A stretch of DNA of 7,197 nt from Oscillospiraceae bacterium (GTDB lineage: Bacteria > Bacillota > Clostridia > Oscillospirales > Oscillospiraceae), in assembly GCA_017435245.1 (NCBI GenBank), contig JAFSFK010000092.1, positions 1 to 7,197 on the forward strand, in the 5' to 3' direction. Positions 1 through 6,490 of this stretch are shown here, piece by piece; position 1 is the stretch's first letter, and each line of letters opens with the position of its first letter. The notes beneath the pieces are model-generated. The model ran no database searches. It worked only from the letters and a program-made list of their open reading frames with translations, and had not been told where the DNA came from. The position numbers were made by a program, and so were the translations under genes.

Positions 1-822
1 GAAAGCGGGCAGGCAGTGCATGAAACGGCACTGTTTTCCTGCGTTTGCCATCAGTGCTTCCGTGACCCGGTAAGGCGTCAGCGCTTCGATCCGCTCCTGC
101 CAGACGCTGTCCGGCTCACCCATGGACACCCACACATCGGTGTAGATCACATGAGCGCCCTTGACGGCGGTCTTGGGATCGGTAATGAACTCCAGAATTG
201 CGCCGGTCTCGGCAGCGATCTGCTGGCACTGGGCGATCAGTGCAGGATCGGGGAAATAATTTTCCGGTGCGCAGGCAACAAAGTGCATGCCCATCTTGGC
301 GCAGCCCACCATCAAGGAATTGCCCATATTGTACCGGGCATCGCCCATATAGACCAGCTTCTTACCCTTGAGCTCGCCGAAATGCTCCTGCACGGTGAGA
401 AAATCCGCCAAGATCTGGGTGGGATGAAATTCATTGGTCAGACCGTTCCACACAGGAACGCCGGCATACTTGCTGAGATCTTCCACGATCTCCTGACCAA
501 AGCCCCGATACTCGATGCCGTCAAACATTCTGCCCAGGACCCGGGCGGTATCGGCAATGGATTCCTTCTTGCCCATCTGGGAGCTTTTGGGATCCAAATA
601 CACCGGATGCATACCCAGATCTGCCGCTGCCACCTCAAAGGCACAGCGGGTCCGGGTAGAGGTCTTTTCAAAAACCAGCGCAATGGTCTTGCCCTGGCAC
701 AGACGGTGGGGGATACCTGCCTTTTTCTTGGCCTTGAAATCCGCCGCCATATCCAGAAGCTTTCCGATCTCCTCGGGCGTAAAATCCAACAGCTTCAAGA
801 AGCTCCTATTCTTAAATGACAT
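1..822 (-). CDS. argF: Ornithine carbamoyltransferase (anabolic), 3' end cut by window edge
   Basis: Cytosolic enzyme that transfers the carbamoyl group of carbamoyl phosphate to ornithine, giving citrulline. 274 codons are visible, reading off the left edge; family members are about 310-335 residues, so roughly 35-60 C-terminal residues are missing. The N-terminal carbamoyl-phosphate domain has the STRTR loop at residues 55-59, Arg in EYRG at 106, and HPTQ at 133-136. The ornithine-binding domain has DVWVSMGE at 229-236 and HCLPA at 269-273, with the active-site Cys at 270. These motifs separate it from aspartate carbamoyltransferase. The ATG at 822 was chosen because AAGGAG at 831-836 sits 8 nt upstream and the N-terminus begins in typical family style. 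It follows argD by 12 nt and is the last visible gene of the operon. A catabolic ArcB role cannot be excluded from motifs alone, but the biosynthetic neighbours argue strongly for the anabolic enzyme. Confidence 0.97.
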   Translation of the reverse strand, partial: MSFKNRSFLKLLDFTPEEIGKLLDMAADFKAKKKAGIPHRLCQGKTIALVFEKTSTRTRCAFEVAAADLGMHPVYLDPKSSQMGKKESIADTARVLGRMFDGIEYRGFGQEIVEDLSKYAGVPVWNGLTNEFHPTQILADFLTVQEHFGELKGKKLVYMGDARYNMGNSLMVGCAKMGMHFVACAPENYFPDPALIAQCQQIAAETGAILEFITDPKTAVKGAHVIYTDVWVSMGEPDSVWQERIEALTPYRVTEALMANAGKQCRFMHCLPAF

Positions 823-830
823 CGTTCATT

Positions 831-836
831 CTCCTT
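831..836 (-). promoter_or_regulatory. Ribosome binding site of argF
   Basis: AAGGAG on the minus strand, 8 nt upstream of the ATG at 822. It overlaps the argD stop codon TAA (835-837), so ribosomes ending argD are placed directly on it. It decides the argF start: another ATG at 829 lies only 1 nt from the GGAG core and opens a five-codon frame that stops at TAA. Confidence 0.8.
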
Positions 837-1998
837 ACTTACAAGCTTCCTTGACCACTTGTACCGCTTGCTTCAGATCCTCCATGGGGATATTCAGCGG
901 AGGCAGCAGACGGACCTTATCCTTGGCAGTCAGCACCAAAACACCCTTTGCCATACAGGCGGAAACCACGTCCTTGGCAGCTTTTTCGGTCTTGATTCCG
1001 ATCATCAGACCCATGCCGGTGACCGCTTCCACGCCGGGAGCATTCTGAAGTTCCTGGAATACATACTCGCTCTTGGCCTTGACCTGTGCCAAAAAGGATT
1101 CATCCAAACGGTTAATGACACTCAGAGCGCCTGCGGCACACACAGGGTTGCCGCCGTAGGTAGAGCCGTGGTCACCGGCTACCAACACATTTTGCACCTT
1201 TTCGCTCATTAATGCAGCACCGATGGGCAGGCCGCCGCCCAGTCCCTTGGCGGTGGACACGATATCCGGCTGGATATCATAGTTCATATAGGCGTAGAGC
1301 TTGCCGGTGCGGCCGTTGCCGGTCTGCACCTCATCGATGATGAGGGGAATGTCATTTTCCTTGCACAGCTGTGCCGCAGTCTGGACAAATTCCTTGGTTA
1401 GCGGCACCACGCCGCCCTCGCCCTGAATGCACTCCAGCATAATACCGGCAACGCAGTTTTCTGCCACGACCTTCTTAAGCCCTTCCACATCGTTGGCAAC
1501 TGCGTGGATAAAACCGGGGGTCAAGGGCTGGAACAGCTCGTGGTAGTGGTCCTGTCCGGTAGCTGCCAGGGTGGTAAGCGTTCTGCCATGGAAGCTGTTT
1601 TCCAAAGTGACGATGGTGTAGCAACCGTCACCCTTTTTCTGGGCGGAATACTTTCTTGCCACCTTGATGGCACACTCGTTGGCTTCCGCACCGGAGTTTC
1701 CGAAGAACACCTTTGCCATACCGGTCTTTTCACACAGTGCCTTGGCGAGGCGTGCGCAAGGCTGGGTGTAGTAGAGGTTGGAGGTGTGCTGCAGGGTTGC
1801 CGCCTGGGCGCTCACTGCCGCCACCCACTCCGGGTCGCAGGCGCCAAAGGCGTTGACACCGATGCCGGAGGTCATATCGATATATTCCTTGCCGTCGATG
1901 CCGTACATACGGCTGCCCTTGCCGGATACGATCTCCACAGGGAATCTGCCGTAGGTGCCGGCAACATATTCTTTGTCGTAAGATACAATACTTTCCAT
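835..1998 (-). CDS. argD: Acetylornithine aminotransferase
   Basis: PLP-dependent class III aminotransferase. It converts N-acetylglutamate semialdehyde plus glutamate into N2-acetylornithine plus 2-oxoglutarate, and many members also act on succinyl-diaminopimelate. The 387-residue length is normal. Visible motifs are SGAEAN at residues 102-107 (PLP phosphate contacts), FHGRT at 136-140, the IDEVQTGNGRTG region at 221-232 with the PLP-ring Asp at 222, the Schiff-base Lys 251 in STAKGLGGG, and HGSTYGGNP at 277-285. The start is placed at ATG 1998 because GAGGA at 2007-2011 is 8 nt upstream. A longer frame opens at GTG 2013 and passes an ATG at 2007, but neither has a usable ribosome binding site. 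The sequence is intact. It lies between argB (11-nt gap) and argF (12-nt gap). Ornithine or succinylornithine aminotransferase are the close alternatives; the operon context settles on ArgD. Confidence 0.97.
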   Translation of the reverse strand: MESIVSYDKEYVAGTYGRFPVEIVSGKGSRMYGIDGKEYIDMTSGIGVNAFGACDPEWVAAVSAQAATLQHTSNLYYTQPCARLAKALCEKTGMAKVFFGNSGAEANECAIKVARKYSAQKKGDGCYTIVTLENSFHGRTLTTLAATGQDHYHELFQPLTPGFIHAVANDVEGLKKVVAENCVAGIMLECIQGEGGVVPLTKEFVQTAAQLCKENDIPLIIDEVQTGNGRTGKLYAYMNYDIQPDIVSTAKGLGGGLPIGAALMSEKVQNVLVAGDHGSTYGGNPVCAAGALSVINRLDESFLAQVKAKSEYVFQELQNAPGVEAVTGMGLMIGIKTEKAAKDVVSACMAKGVLVLTAKDKVRLLPPLNIPMEDLKQAVQVVKEACK

Positions 1999-2006
1999 AT
2001 TCTTCA

Positions 2007-2011
2007 TCCTC
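2007..2011 (-). promoter_or_regulatory. Ribosome binding site of argD
   Basis: GAGGA on the minus strand, 8 nt before the ATG at 1998. It overlaps the argB stop codon TGA (2010-2012). This site supports the 1998 start over the in-frame GTG at 2013 and the ATG at 2007, which lie on or immediately beside the ribosome binding site. Confidence 0.7.
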
Positions 2012-2870
2012 ACTGCTTAACCATAGTACCGGCGCCTTCGTCGGTGAGCAGCTCCATCAGAATGGAGTGGGGGATCCGCCCGTCCATAATGACCACATTC
2101 TGAACGCCATGCTCCAGCGCCTCAATGCAGCAGTCCACCTTGGGAATCATACCGCCGGAGATCACACCGGAATCATAGAGTTTCTTTGCTTCTTCTACTG
2201 TTACGTGCGGAATCAGGGTAGAAGGATCGTCCTTATCCATCAGAATGCCGGCGATATCCGTCATCATAATCAGCCGCTCCGCACCCAATGCGCCGGCAAT
2301 GAAGGCAGCTGCGGTGTCGCCGTTGATGTTATAGACATTGCCCTGACGGTCGCTGGCTACGGTGGAGATGATAGGGATATAATTCTTTTCCAGCAGGTCG
2401 GTAATGGGCTGGGTGCGGATCTTGGTGATCTGGCCCACAAAGCCCAGGGCTTCATTTTTGGTGGTGGCTTCGATAATGCCGCCGTCGATACCGGAAAGTC
2501 CCACTGCGTGGCCGCCCTTCATCTGGATGAGGTTCACCAGCGTCTTATTGACCTTGCCGGCAAGAACCATCTGGACGATATCCACAGTCTCCTTGTCGGT
2601 GACCCGGAGACCGTCCACAAAAACCGCCTCTTTGCCCAGCTTTTTCATGGTATCGCTGATTTCCGGGCCGCCGCCGTGGACCAGCACCACCTTGACACCG
2701 ATGAGCCACAGCAGAGCGATGTCCTCCATCACCTGCTCTTTCAGCTGTTCGTTGACCATGGCATTGCCGCCGTACTTGATGACAACGATCTTGCCGCTGT
2801 ACTTTTTGATATAGGGCAGCGCCGCAGTCAGCACTTCTGCCCGCTGGGCATTGGAAAAATTACCTTCCAT
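2010..2870 (-). CDS. argB: Acetylglutamate kinase, probably arginine-inhibited type
   Basis: Amino acid kinase family enzyme that phosphorylates N-acetylglutamate with ATP, the second step to ornithine and usually the control point when ArgJ recycles acetyl groups. It has 286 residues. Visible motifs are IKYGGNAM at 31-38 with the ATP-phosphate Lys 32, the glycine loop VHGGGPEI at 64-71, GLRVTD at 87-92, the NINGD substrate motif at 181-185, and GGMIPK at 239-244. About 25 residues precede the first kinase strand (AEVLTAALPYIKKY at 11-24). Such an N-terminal helix is known in hexameric, arginine-sensitive members such as those of Thermotoga and Pseudomonas, and is absent from the short E. coli dimer. 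The C-terminal TDEGAGTMV at 276-284 resembles their arginine-site region. Feedback inhibition is therefore inferred, not shown. The ATG at 2870 has GAGGAG 6 nt upstream. The gap to argJ is 10 nt. Confidence 0.97.
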   Translation of the reverse strand: MEGNFSNAQRAEVLTAALPYIKKYSGKIVVIKYGGNAMVNEQLKEQVMEDIALLWLIGVKVVLVHGGGPEISDTMKKLGKEAVFVDGLRVTDKETVDIVQMVLAGKVNKTLVNLIQMKGGHAVGLSGIDGGIIEATTKNEALGFVGQITKIRTQPITDLLEKNYIPIISTVASDRQGNVYNINGDTAAAFIAGALGAERLIMMTDIAGILMDKDDPSTLIPHVTVEEAKKLYDSGVISGGMIPKVDCCIEALEHGVQNVVIMDGRIPHSILMELLTDEGAGTMVKQ

Positions 2871-2876
2871 GGTTAT

Positions 2877-2883
2877 CTCCTCA
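2877..2883 (-). promoter_or_regulatory. Ribosome binding site of argB overlapping argJ stop
   Basis: TGAGGAG on the minus strand, 6 nt before the argB ATG. Its first three bases are the argJ stop codon (2881-2883), so termination of argJ and initiation of argB happen at the same spot, consistent with coupled translation. Confidence 0.75.
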
Positions 2884-4095
2884 AGTTCTGTAATCGCCGT
2901 TGATCTTCACATAGTCGTAGGTCAGGTCGCAACCCCAGGCGCTGGCGCTGTAAGGACCGTCGCCCAGACCCACCAGGATCTCAATTTCCTTTTCCAGCAA
3001 AATTTTCTTTGCCAGCTCCTCGCTGAAGGGGATGCCTGCGCCGTTCTTGCACACCTCAATGGTGCCTGCGTTGGAACGGAAGGCCACATCGATCTTGTTT
3101 ACATCCACATCCGCACCGCTGTATCCGATAGCACACAGTACTCTGCCCCAGTTGGCATCAGCGCCGAACATGGCAGCCTTCAAAAGGCTGGAGCAGATGA
3201 CACTCTTGGCTGCCGTTTTAGCAGCTTCCAGGGTATCCGCACCGGTGGTCTTGCACTCTAAAAGCTTGGTTGCACCTTCGCCGTCACCGGCGATCATCCG
3301 GCACAGTGCCACAGTAATGGAATTCAGCGCCTGCATAAAGGTGGTGAAGTCCTCGCCCTCGGAAAGAATCTGGTCATTTCCTGCCATACCGTTGGCAAGA
3401 ACGGTGACCATATCATTGGTGGAGGTGTCACCGTCGATGGAGAGCATATTGAAAGTAGCGGTAATATCGCTGCTGAGGGCCTTCTGGAGCATTTCCCGGC
3501 TGATGGCAGCATCGGTAGTAATGAATACCAGCATGGTTGCCATATTGGGATGGATCATGCCGCTGCCCTTGGCGATGCCGCCCATGCGGCAAACCTTACC
3601 GCCCAGAGAAAACTCCACCGCCACTTCCTTGGAAACGGTATCGGTAGTCATAATGGCCTCGGCAGCGGCGTGACCGCCGTCGTAGCTCAGACCTGCGGTC
3701 AGCGCATCCATACCCTTTGCGATGGGTTCAATGTTCAAAGGCTGACCGATGACACCGGTGGAGGCAACCACCACATCATTTGCCAGAACGCCGGTGGCCT
3801 TCTGCACCAGATCGCACATATCCCGGGCGATCTGAGGGCCGTCGGCGTTGCAGGTGTTGGCGTTGCCGGAGTTGCAGATCACTGCCTGGGCGATGCCGTT
3901 TGCAATGTTTTCTTTGGTGATGGCAAGGGGTGCACCCTTTACCAGGTTCTGGGTGTACACCGCAGCGGCGGTGGCAGGAACATCGCTGACGATCAGCGCC
4001 AGATCCTTCTTGCTATGGTTATGGCGGATACCGCAGTGGATGCCGTTCGCCTTAAAACCCTTTGCGGCGCATACGCCGCCGGTGATCATTTTCAT
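2881..4095 (-). CDS. argJ: Glutamate N-acetyltransferase (ornithine acetyltransferase), probably bifunctional
   Basis: Moves the acetyl group of N-acetylornithine to glutamate, releasing ornithine and regenerating N-acetylglutamate; bifunctional members also acetylate glutamate from acetyl-CoA. It is an N-terminal-nucleophile enzyme that cuts itself into alpha and beta chains. The cleavage site is visible as HPNMATML, with Thr 187 the expected nucleophile (numbered from ATG 4095). STGVIG at 112-117 supplies the expected oxyanion-hole Thr-Gly. FGADANWGR near 310-318 and the C-terminal VKINGDYRT are family hallmarks. The start was set at 4095 (404 residues) because AAGGA at 4104-4108 lies 8 nt upstream; the ATG at 4104 overlaps that site and would add only three residues. 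Bifunctionality is inferred because the operon lacks argA and argE; sequence alone does not prove it. The gene is intact and follows argC by 18 nt. Confidence 0.97.
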   Translation of the reverse strand: MKMITGGVCAAKGFKANGIHCGIRHNHSKKDLALIVSDVPATAAAVYTQNLVKGAPLAITKENIANGIAQAVICNSGNANTCNADGPQIARDMCDLVQKATGVLANDVVVASTGVIGQPLNIEPIAKGMDALTAGLSYDGGHAAAEAIMTTDTVSKEVAVEFSLGGKVCRMGGIAKGSGMIHPNMATMLVFITTDAAISREMLQKALSSDITATFNMLSIDGDTSTNDMVTVLANGMAGNDQILSEGEDFTTFMQALNSITVALCRMIAGDGEGATKLLECKTTGADTLEAAKTAAKSVICSSLLKAAMFGADANWGRVLCAIGYSGADVDVNKIDVAFRSNAGTIEVCKNGAGIPFSEELAKKILLEKEIEILVGLGDGPYSASAWGCDLTYDYVKINGDYRT

Positions 4096-4103
4096 ATCTC
4101 TCA

Positions 4104-4108
4104 TCCTT
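4104..4108 (-). promoter_or_regulatory. Ribosome binding site of argJ
   Basis: AAGGA on the minus strand, 8 nt before the ATG at 4095. Its last base is the A of an in-frame upstream ATG (4104-4102), which therefore cannot be served by this site. This is why the shorter argJ start is preferred. Confidence 0.7.
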
Positions 4109-4113
4109 ATTTT

Positions 4114-5037
4114 TTATACATTCAGGCCGGTGGTCTCGTCCAGGCCCAAAAGAATATTCATATTCTGAATAGCAGCGCCGGAGGCACCCTTGCCCAGATT
4201 ATCAAACCGGGCAGTCAGGAGGATCCGCTCTTCGTTACCAAATACCGTCACTTCCATATCGTCCCGACCGGAATAGGCGGCTGCGGACAGGAAGCCGTCG
4301 CCGTCATCCGTTTCCTTATAGCGGACAAGCCCCTGGGCGTAATAGTCTTTGTAAAGTGTCCGGATATCCTCTGATGTACCCTTGATATCCTGACAGAACA
4401 GAGGGACGGAAACTTCCATACCGCTGTAAAAATCTCCTACGATGGGACAAAATGCCGGGGCGTTTTCAAGGCCGCACAGGTGTACCATCTCTTTCAGGTG
4501 CTTGTGTGTCTGAGAAAGACCGTACTGCCGGGGTCCTTTCAGCAGCTCACTTCTCTGGGTATCTTCATACTGAGCGATCATTTTCTTGCCGCCGCCGGAA
4601 TAGCCGGTAAGAGAAAAGCTGGAAAGGTTCATATTTTTGCGGATAATCCCGTTTTGCACCAACGGAGCAACCAGGGCGATAAAGCCGCTGGCGTGGCAGC
4701 CGGGGTTGGCGATCCGTTTGGATGCGGCAATTTTTTCTTTCTGCCCAGCCAGTTCCGGGAAACCGTAGGTCCAGTCGGGATTTACCCGATGGGCGGTGGA
4801 GGTGTCGATGATCTTGGTATCCGTGTCCCCCACCAAGGCGATGGCCTCTCTTGCCGCATCGTCAGGAAGACACAAAAAAGCCACATCTGCCGAGCAGATA
4901 GCATCCCGCCGGGCATAGGGATCTTTGCGAAGGGTCTCACAGATCTTGATCAGCTCTATATCCTGCCGGGAGGCCAGCCGGTCGGCAATCCGCAGTCCGG
5001 TGGTACCGGCGCTGCCATCAATGAATACCTTGATCAT
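4114..5037 (-). CDS. argC: N-acetyl-gamma-glutamyl-phosphate reductase, short type 2 form
   Basis: NADPH-dependent reductase that converts N-acetylglutamyl phosphate to N-acetylglutamate semialdehyde. It has 307 residues against about 345 for the common form. The N-terminal dinucleotide-binding loop reads DGSAGTTG at 7-14 rather than the usual GASGYTG. The catalytic Cys 114 lies in NPGCHASG rather than the common PGCYPT. A probable catalytic His lies in SQTHKHLKE (178 or 180), and DNLGKGASGAA at 279-289 is the conserved C-terminal element. This pattern matches the less common type 2 ArgC described largely from proteobacteria. The ATG at 5037 overlaps the argH stop as ATGA, with AAAGGAGG 7 nt upstream. 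The gene is intact, and its position between argH and argJ supports the role. Aspartate-semialdehyde dehydrogenase and LysY-type reductases are relatives but fit the context less well. Confidence 0.94.
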   Translation of the reverse strand: MIKVFIDGSAGTTGLRIADRLASRQDIELIKICETLRKDPYARRDAICSADVAFLCLPDDAAREAIALVGDTDTKIIDTSTAHRVNPDWTYGFPELAGQKEKIAASKRIANPGCHASGFIALVAPLVQNGIIRKNMNLSSFSLTGYSGGGKKMIAQYEDTQRSELLKGPRQYGLSQTHKHLKEMVHLCGLENAPAFCPIVGDFYSGMEVSVPLFCQDIKGTSEDIRTLYKDYYAQGLVRYKETDDGDGFLSAAAYSGRDDMEVTVFGNEERILLTARFDNLGKGASGAAIQNMNILLGLDETTGLNV

Positions 5038-6407
5038 ACCAGCGCCTCCTTTACATACTGGATCTGCTGCTCTACGGAAGCAACAGAGGTGCCGCCCTGA
5101 GAGATCCGCTTCTCCACGCAGGTCTTTAAGGAGATCTCATTGTACAGGTCATCGGCAAACAGCTCACTGTAACATAAATAGGTTTCCAGAGGCAGGTTTT
5201 CCAGAACCGTATTGTTCTGAATACAATAGGCCACCAGCTGGCCGGAGATCTTGTAGGCGCTGCGGAAGGGCATGCCTTTCTTCACCAGGTAGTCCGCCAA
5301 GTCAGTTGCATTGATAAAGCCCTTCTGGGCAGCCAGGAGCATATTCTCCCGGTTGGCGGTAAGGGTGGCGACCATGGGGGCAAACACCTGCAGGCACATT
5401 TTCACCGTATCACAGGCATCGAATACCGCTTCCTTATCCTCCTGCATATCCTTGTTGTAGGCAAGGGGCAGGCCCTTCAGAGTGGTCAGCAGCGCCATCA
5501 GGTCGCCGTAAACCCGGCCGGTCTTGCCCCGGACAAGCTCTGCCATATCCGGATTCTTCTTCTGGGGCATAATGGAAGAGCCGGTGGTGTAGGCATCGGA
5601 CAGCTCGATAAATTTAAATTCCCAGCTTGACCACAGGATGATCTCCTCGGAAAAGCGGCTTAGGTGCATCATCAAAATGCTGATGGCGCTCATCAGCTCC
5701 ACGCAGAAGTCCCGGTCGGACACGCCGTCCAGAGAGTTCATGCAAATGCCGTCAAAGCCAAGATGTTCCGCTTCAAAATACCGGTCGGTGTCATAGGTAG
5801 TACCTGCCAATGCGCAGCAGCCGATGGGAGATTGATTGAGGCGCTTCCGGGTGTCCGCAAGACGGCCCAGATCCCGCAGCAGCATCATGGCATAAGCCAT
5901 AAGGTGATGACCGAAGGTGATAGGCTGGGCCCGCTGCAGGTGGGTGTAGCCGGGCATAATGGCGTCCTTGTAGGCTTCCGCTTTGTCCGTGATAGCCACG
6001 ACCAGTTCCTTCACCAAGGCAGAAATCTCATCGATCTGGCTTCGCAGGTACATCCGCACATCCAGCGCCACCTGGTCATTCCGGGAGCGGGCGGTATGGA
6101 GCTTCTTACCCACATCTCCCAAACGCTCCGTCAGCACGGCCTCCACGAACATATGGATATCCTCACACTCCATGTCGATGGTGAGATTGCCGTCGTCCAG
6201 ATCCTGCAAGATCCCTTCCAATCCGGCGATCAAGGTGTCGGCGTCGTCCTGGGTGAGGATGTTCTGCTGCGCCAGCATTGCTGCGTGCACCATAGAGCCT
6301 TTGATATCCTCCTGGTACATCCGGCAGTCAAAACGGATGGAGGAATTGAAATCATCTGCAATTTTTTCCGTTGCGCCGTCGGTTCTGCCGGCCCACATTT
6401 TTGCCAT
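5034..6407 (-). CDS. argH: Argininosuccinate lyase
   Basis: Fumarase/aspartase superfamily homotetramer that splits argininosuccinate into arginine and fumarate, the last step of the pathway. The 457-residue length is typical. Motifs visible in order are the MWAGRTDG start region at 4-11, HTARSRNDQ at 104-112 (substrate contacts), PGYTHLQRAQP at 152-162 with the conserved Thr155-His156 pair, and the superfamily signature GSSIMPQKKNP at 276-286, whose flexible loop carries the catalytic Ser. The C-terminal domain ends with a normal GGTSVASV segment. The ATG at 6407 has AAAGGAG (6415-6421) 7 nt upstream, and MAKMWAGR is a usual N-terminus. It is separated from argG by 83 nt containing a hairpin and overlaps argC by 4 nt. 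The motifs clearly favour ArgH over adenylosuccinate lyase or fumarase. Confidence 0.98.
   Translation of the reverse strand: MAKMWAGRTDGATEKIADDFNSSIRFDCRMYQEDIKGSMVHAAMLAQQNILTQDDADTLIAGLEGILQDLDDGNLTIDMECEDIHMFVEAVLTERLGDVGKKLHTARSRNDQVALDVRMYLRSQIDEISALVKELVVAITDKAEAYKDAIMPGYTHLQRAQPITFGHHLMAYAMMLLRDLGRLADTRKRLNQSPIGCCALAGTTYDTDRYFEAEHLGFDGICMNSLDGVSDRDFCVELMSAISILMMHLSRFSEEIILWSSWEFKFIELSDAYTTGSSIMPQKKNPDMAELVRGKTGRVYGDLMALLTTLKGLPLAYNKDMQEDKEAVFDACDTVKMCLQVFAPMVATLTANRENMLLAAQKGFINATDLADYLVKKGMPFRSAYKISGQLVAYCIQNNTVLENLPLETYLCYSELFADDLYNEISLKTCVEKRISQGGTSVASVEQQIQYVKEALV
5045..5052 (-). promoter_or_regulatory. Strong ribosome binding site of argC inside the argH 3' end
   Basis: AAAGGAGG on the minus strand, 7 nt before the argC ATG and inside the last codons of argH. 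This is the strongest ribosome binding site in the window. With the 4-nt ATGA stop/start overlap at 5034-5037 it points to translational coupling of argH and argC. Confidence 0.8.
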
Positions 6408-6414
6408 AACGGTT

Positions 6415-6421
6415 CTCCTTT
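6415..6421 (-). promoter_or_regulatory. Ribosome binding site of argH
   Basis: AAAGGAG on the minus strand, 7 nt before the argH ATG. Its GGAGA could pair with TCTCC in the downstream arm of the neighbouring hairpin (6430-6464), so folding of that hairpin could in principle change access to this site. The pairing is only 5 bp and is speculative. Confidence 0.75.
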
Positions 6422-6429
6422 AAAAAGCC

Positions 6430-6464
6430 ATTGTAGGGAGAGCCGGGTGGCTCTCCCTTACAAT
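6430..6464 (-). repeat. Inverted repeat (hairpin) between argG and argH; possible attenuator, processing site or dispersed repeat
   Basis: Two 15-nt arms, 6430-6444 and 6449-6464, pair perfectly apart from one bulged base around a 4-nt loop. The core arms GGGAGAGCC/GGCTCTCCC are GC-rich. On the operon strand the hairpin begins 26 nt after the argG stop. It is followed by GGC, a run of five T, and then at once by the argH ribosome binding site (6415-6421). That arrangement could act as a leaky terminator, an RNA stability or processing element, or a translation control hairpin. It may equally be a copy of a small dispersed palindromic repeat. The structure is seen directly; its function is not shown. 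The rest of the gap (6465-6490) is AT-rich, with the palindrome ATTTATAAAT at 6465-6474 and no convincing promoter. Confidence 0.6.
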
Positions 6465-6490
6465 ATTTATAAATGTATAATTCCGGCCGC

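Noticed and set aside
16..819. Plus-strand open frame (267 codons) opposite argF
   Set aside because: argF on the minus strand has an unbroken frame with STRTR, HPTQ and HCLPA motifs; the plus-strand frame shows none and has His/Gly-rich shadow composition.
812..829. Five-codon frame ATG AAC GAT GTC ATT TAA overlapping the argF start, as a possible leader peptide
   Set aside because: Its ATG is only 1 nt from the GGAG core, too close for efficient initiation, and it holds no arginine codons. It is best seen as chance sequence around the true start at 822.
2067..2903. Long plus-strand open frame (278 codons) opposite argB
   Set aside because: It is antisense to a complete, motif-verified argB. 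Its translation is rich in His, Gly, Asp and Ala with no recognisable domain, as expected from the complement of a G/C-ending codon bias.
3550..4374. Plus-strand open frame (274 codons) opposite argJ and argC
   Set aside because: It spans two real genes and their junction on the other strand, has no ribosome binding site of note and no recognisable domain.
6465..6490. AT-rich stretch with TATAAT-like and ARG-box-like strings (possible promoter or ArgR site before argH)
   Set aside because: TATAAT at 6476-6481 is on the plus strand, pointing into the argG complement, and has no fitting -35. On the minus strand no -35/-10 pair with good spacing was seen, and at most a half-site resembles an ArgR box.
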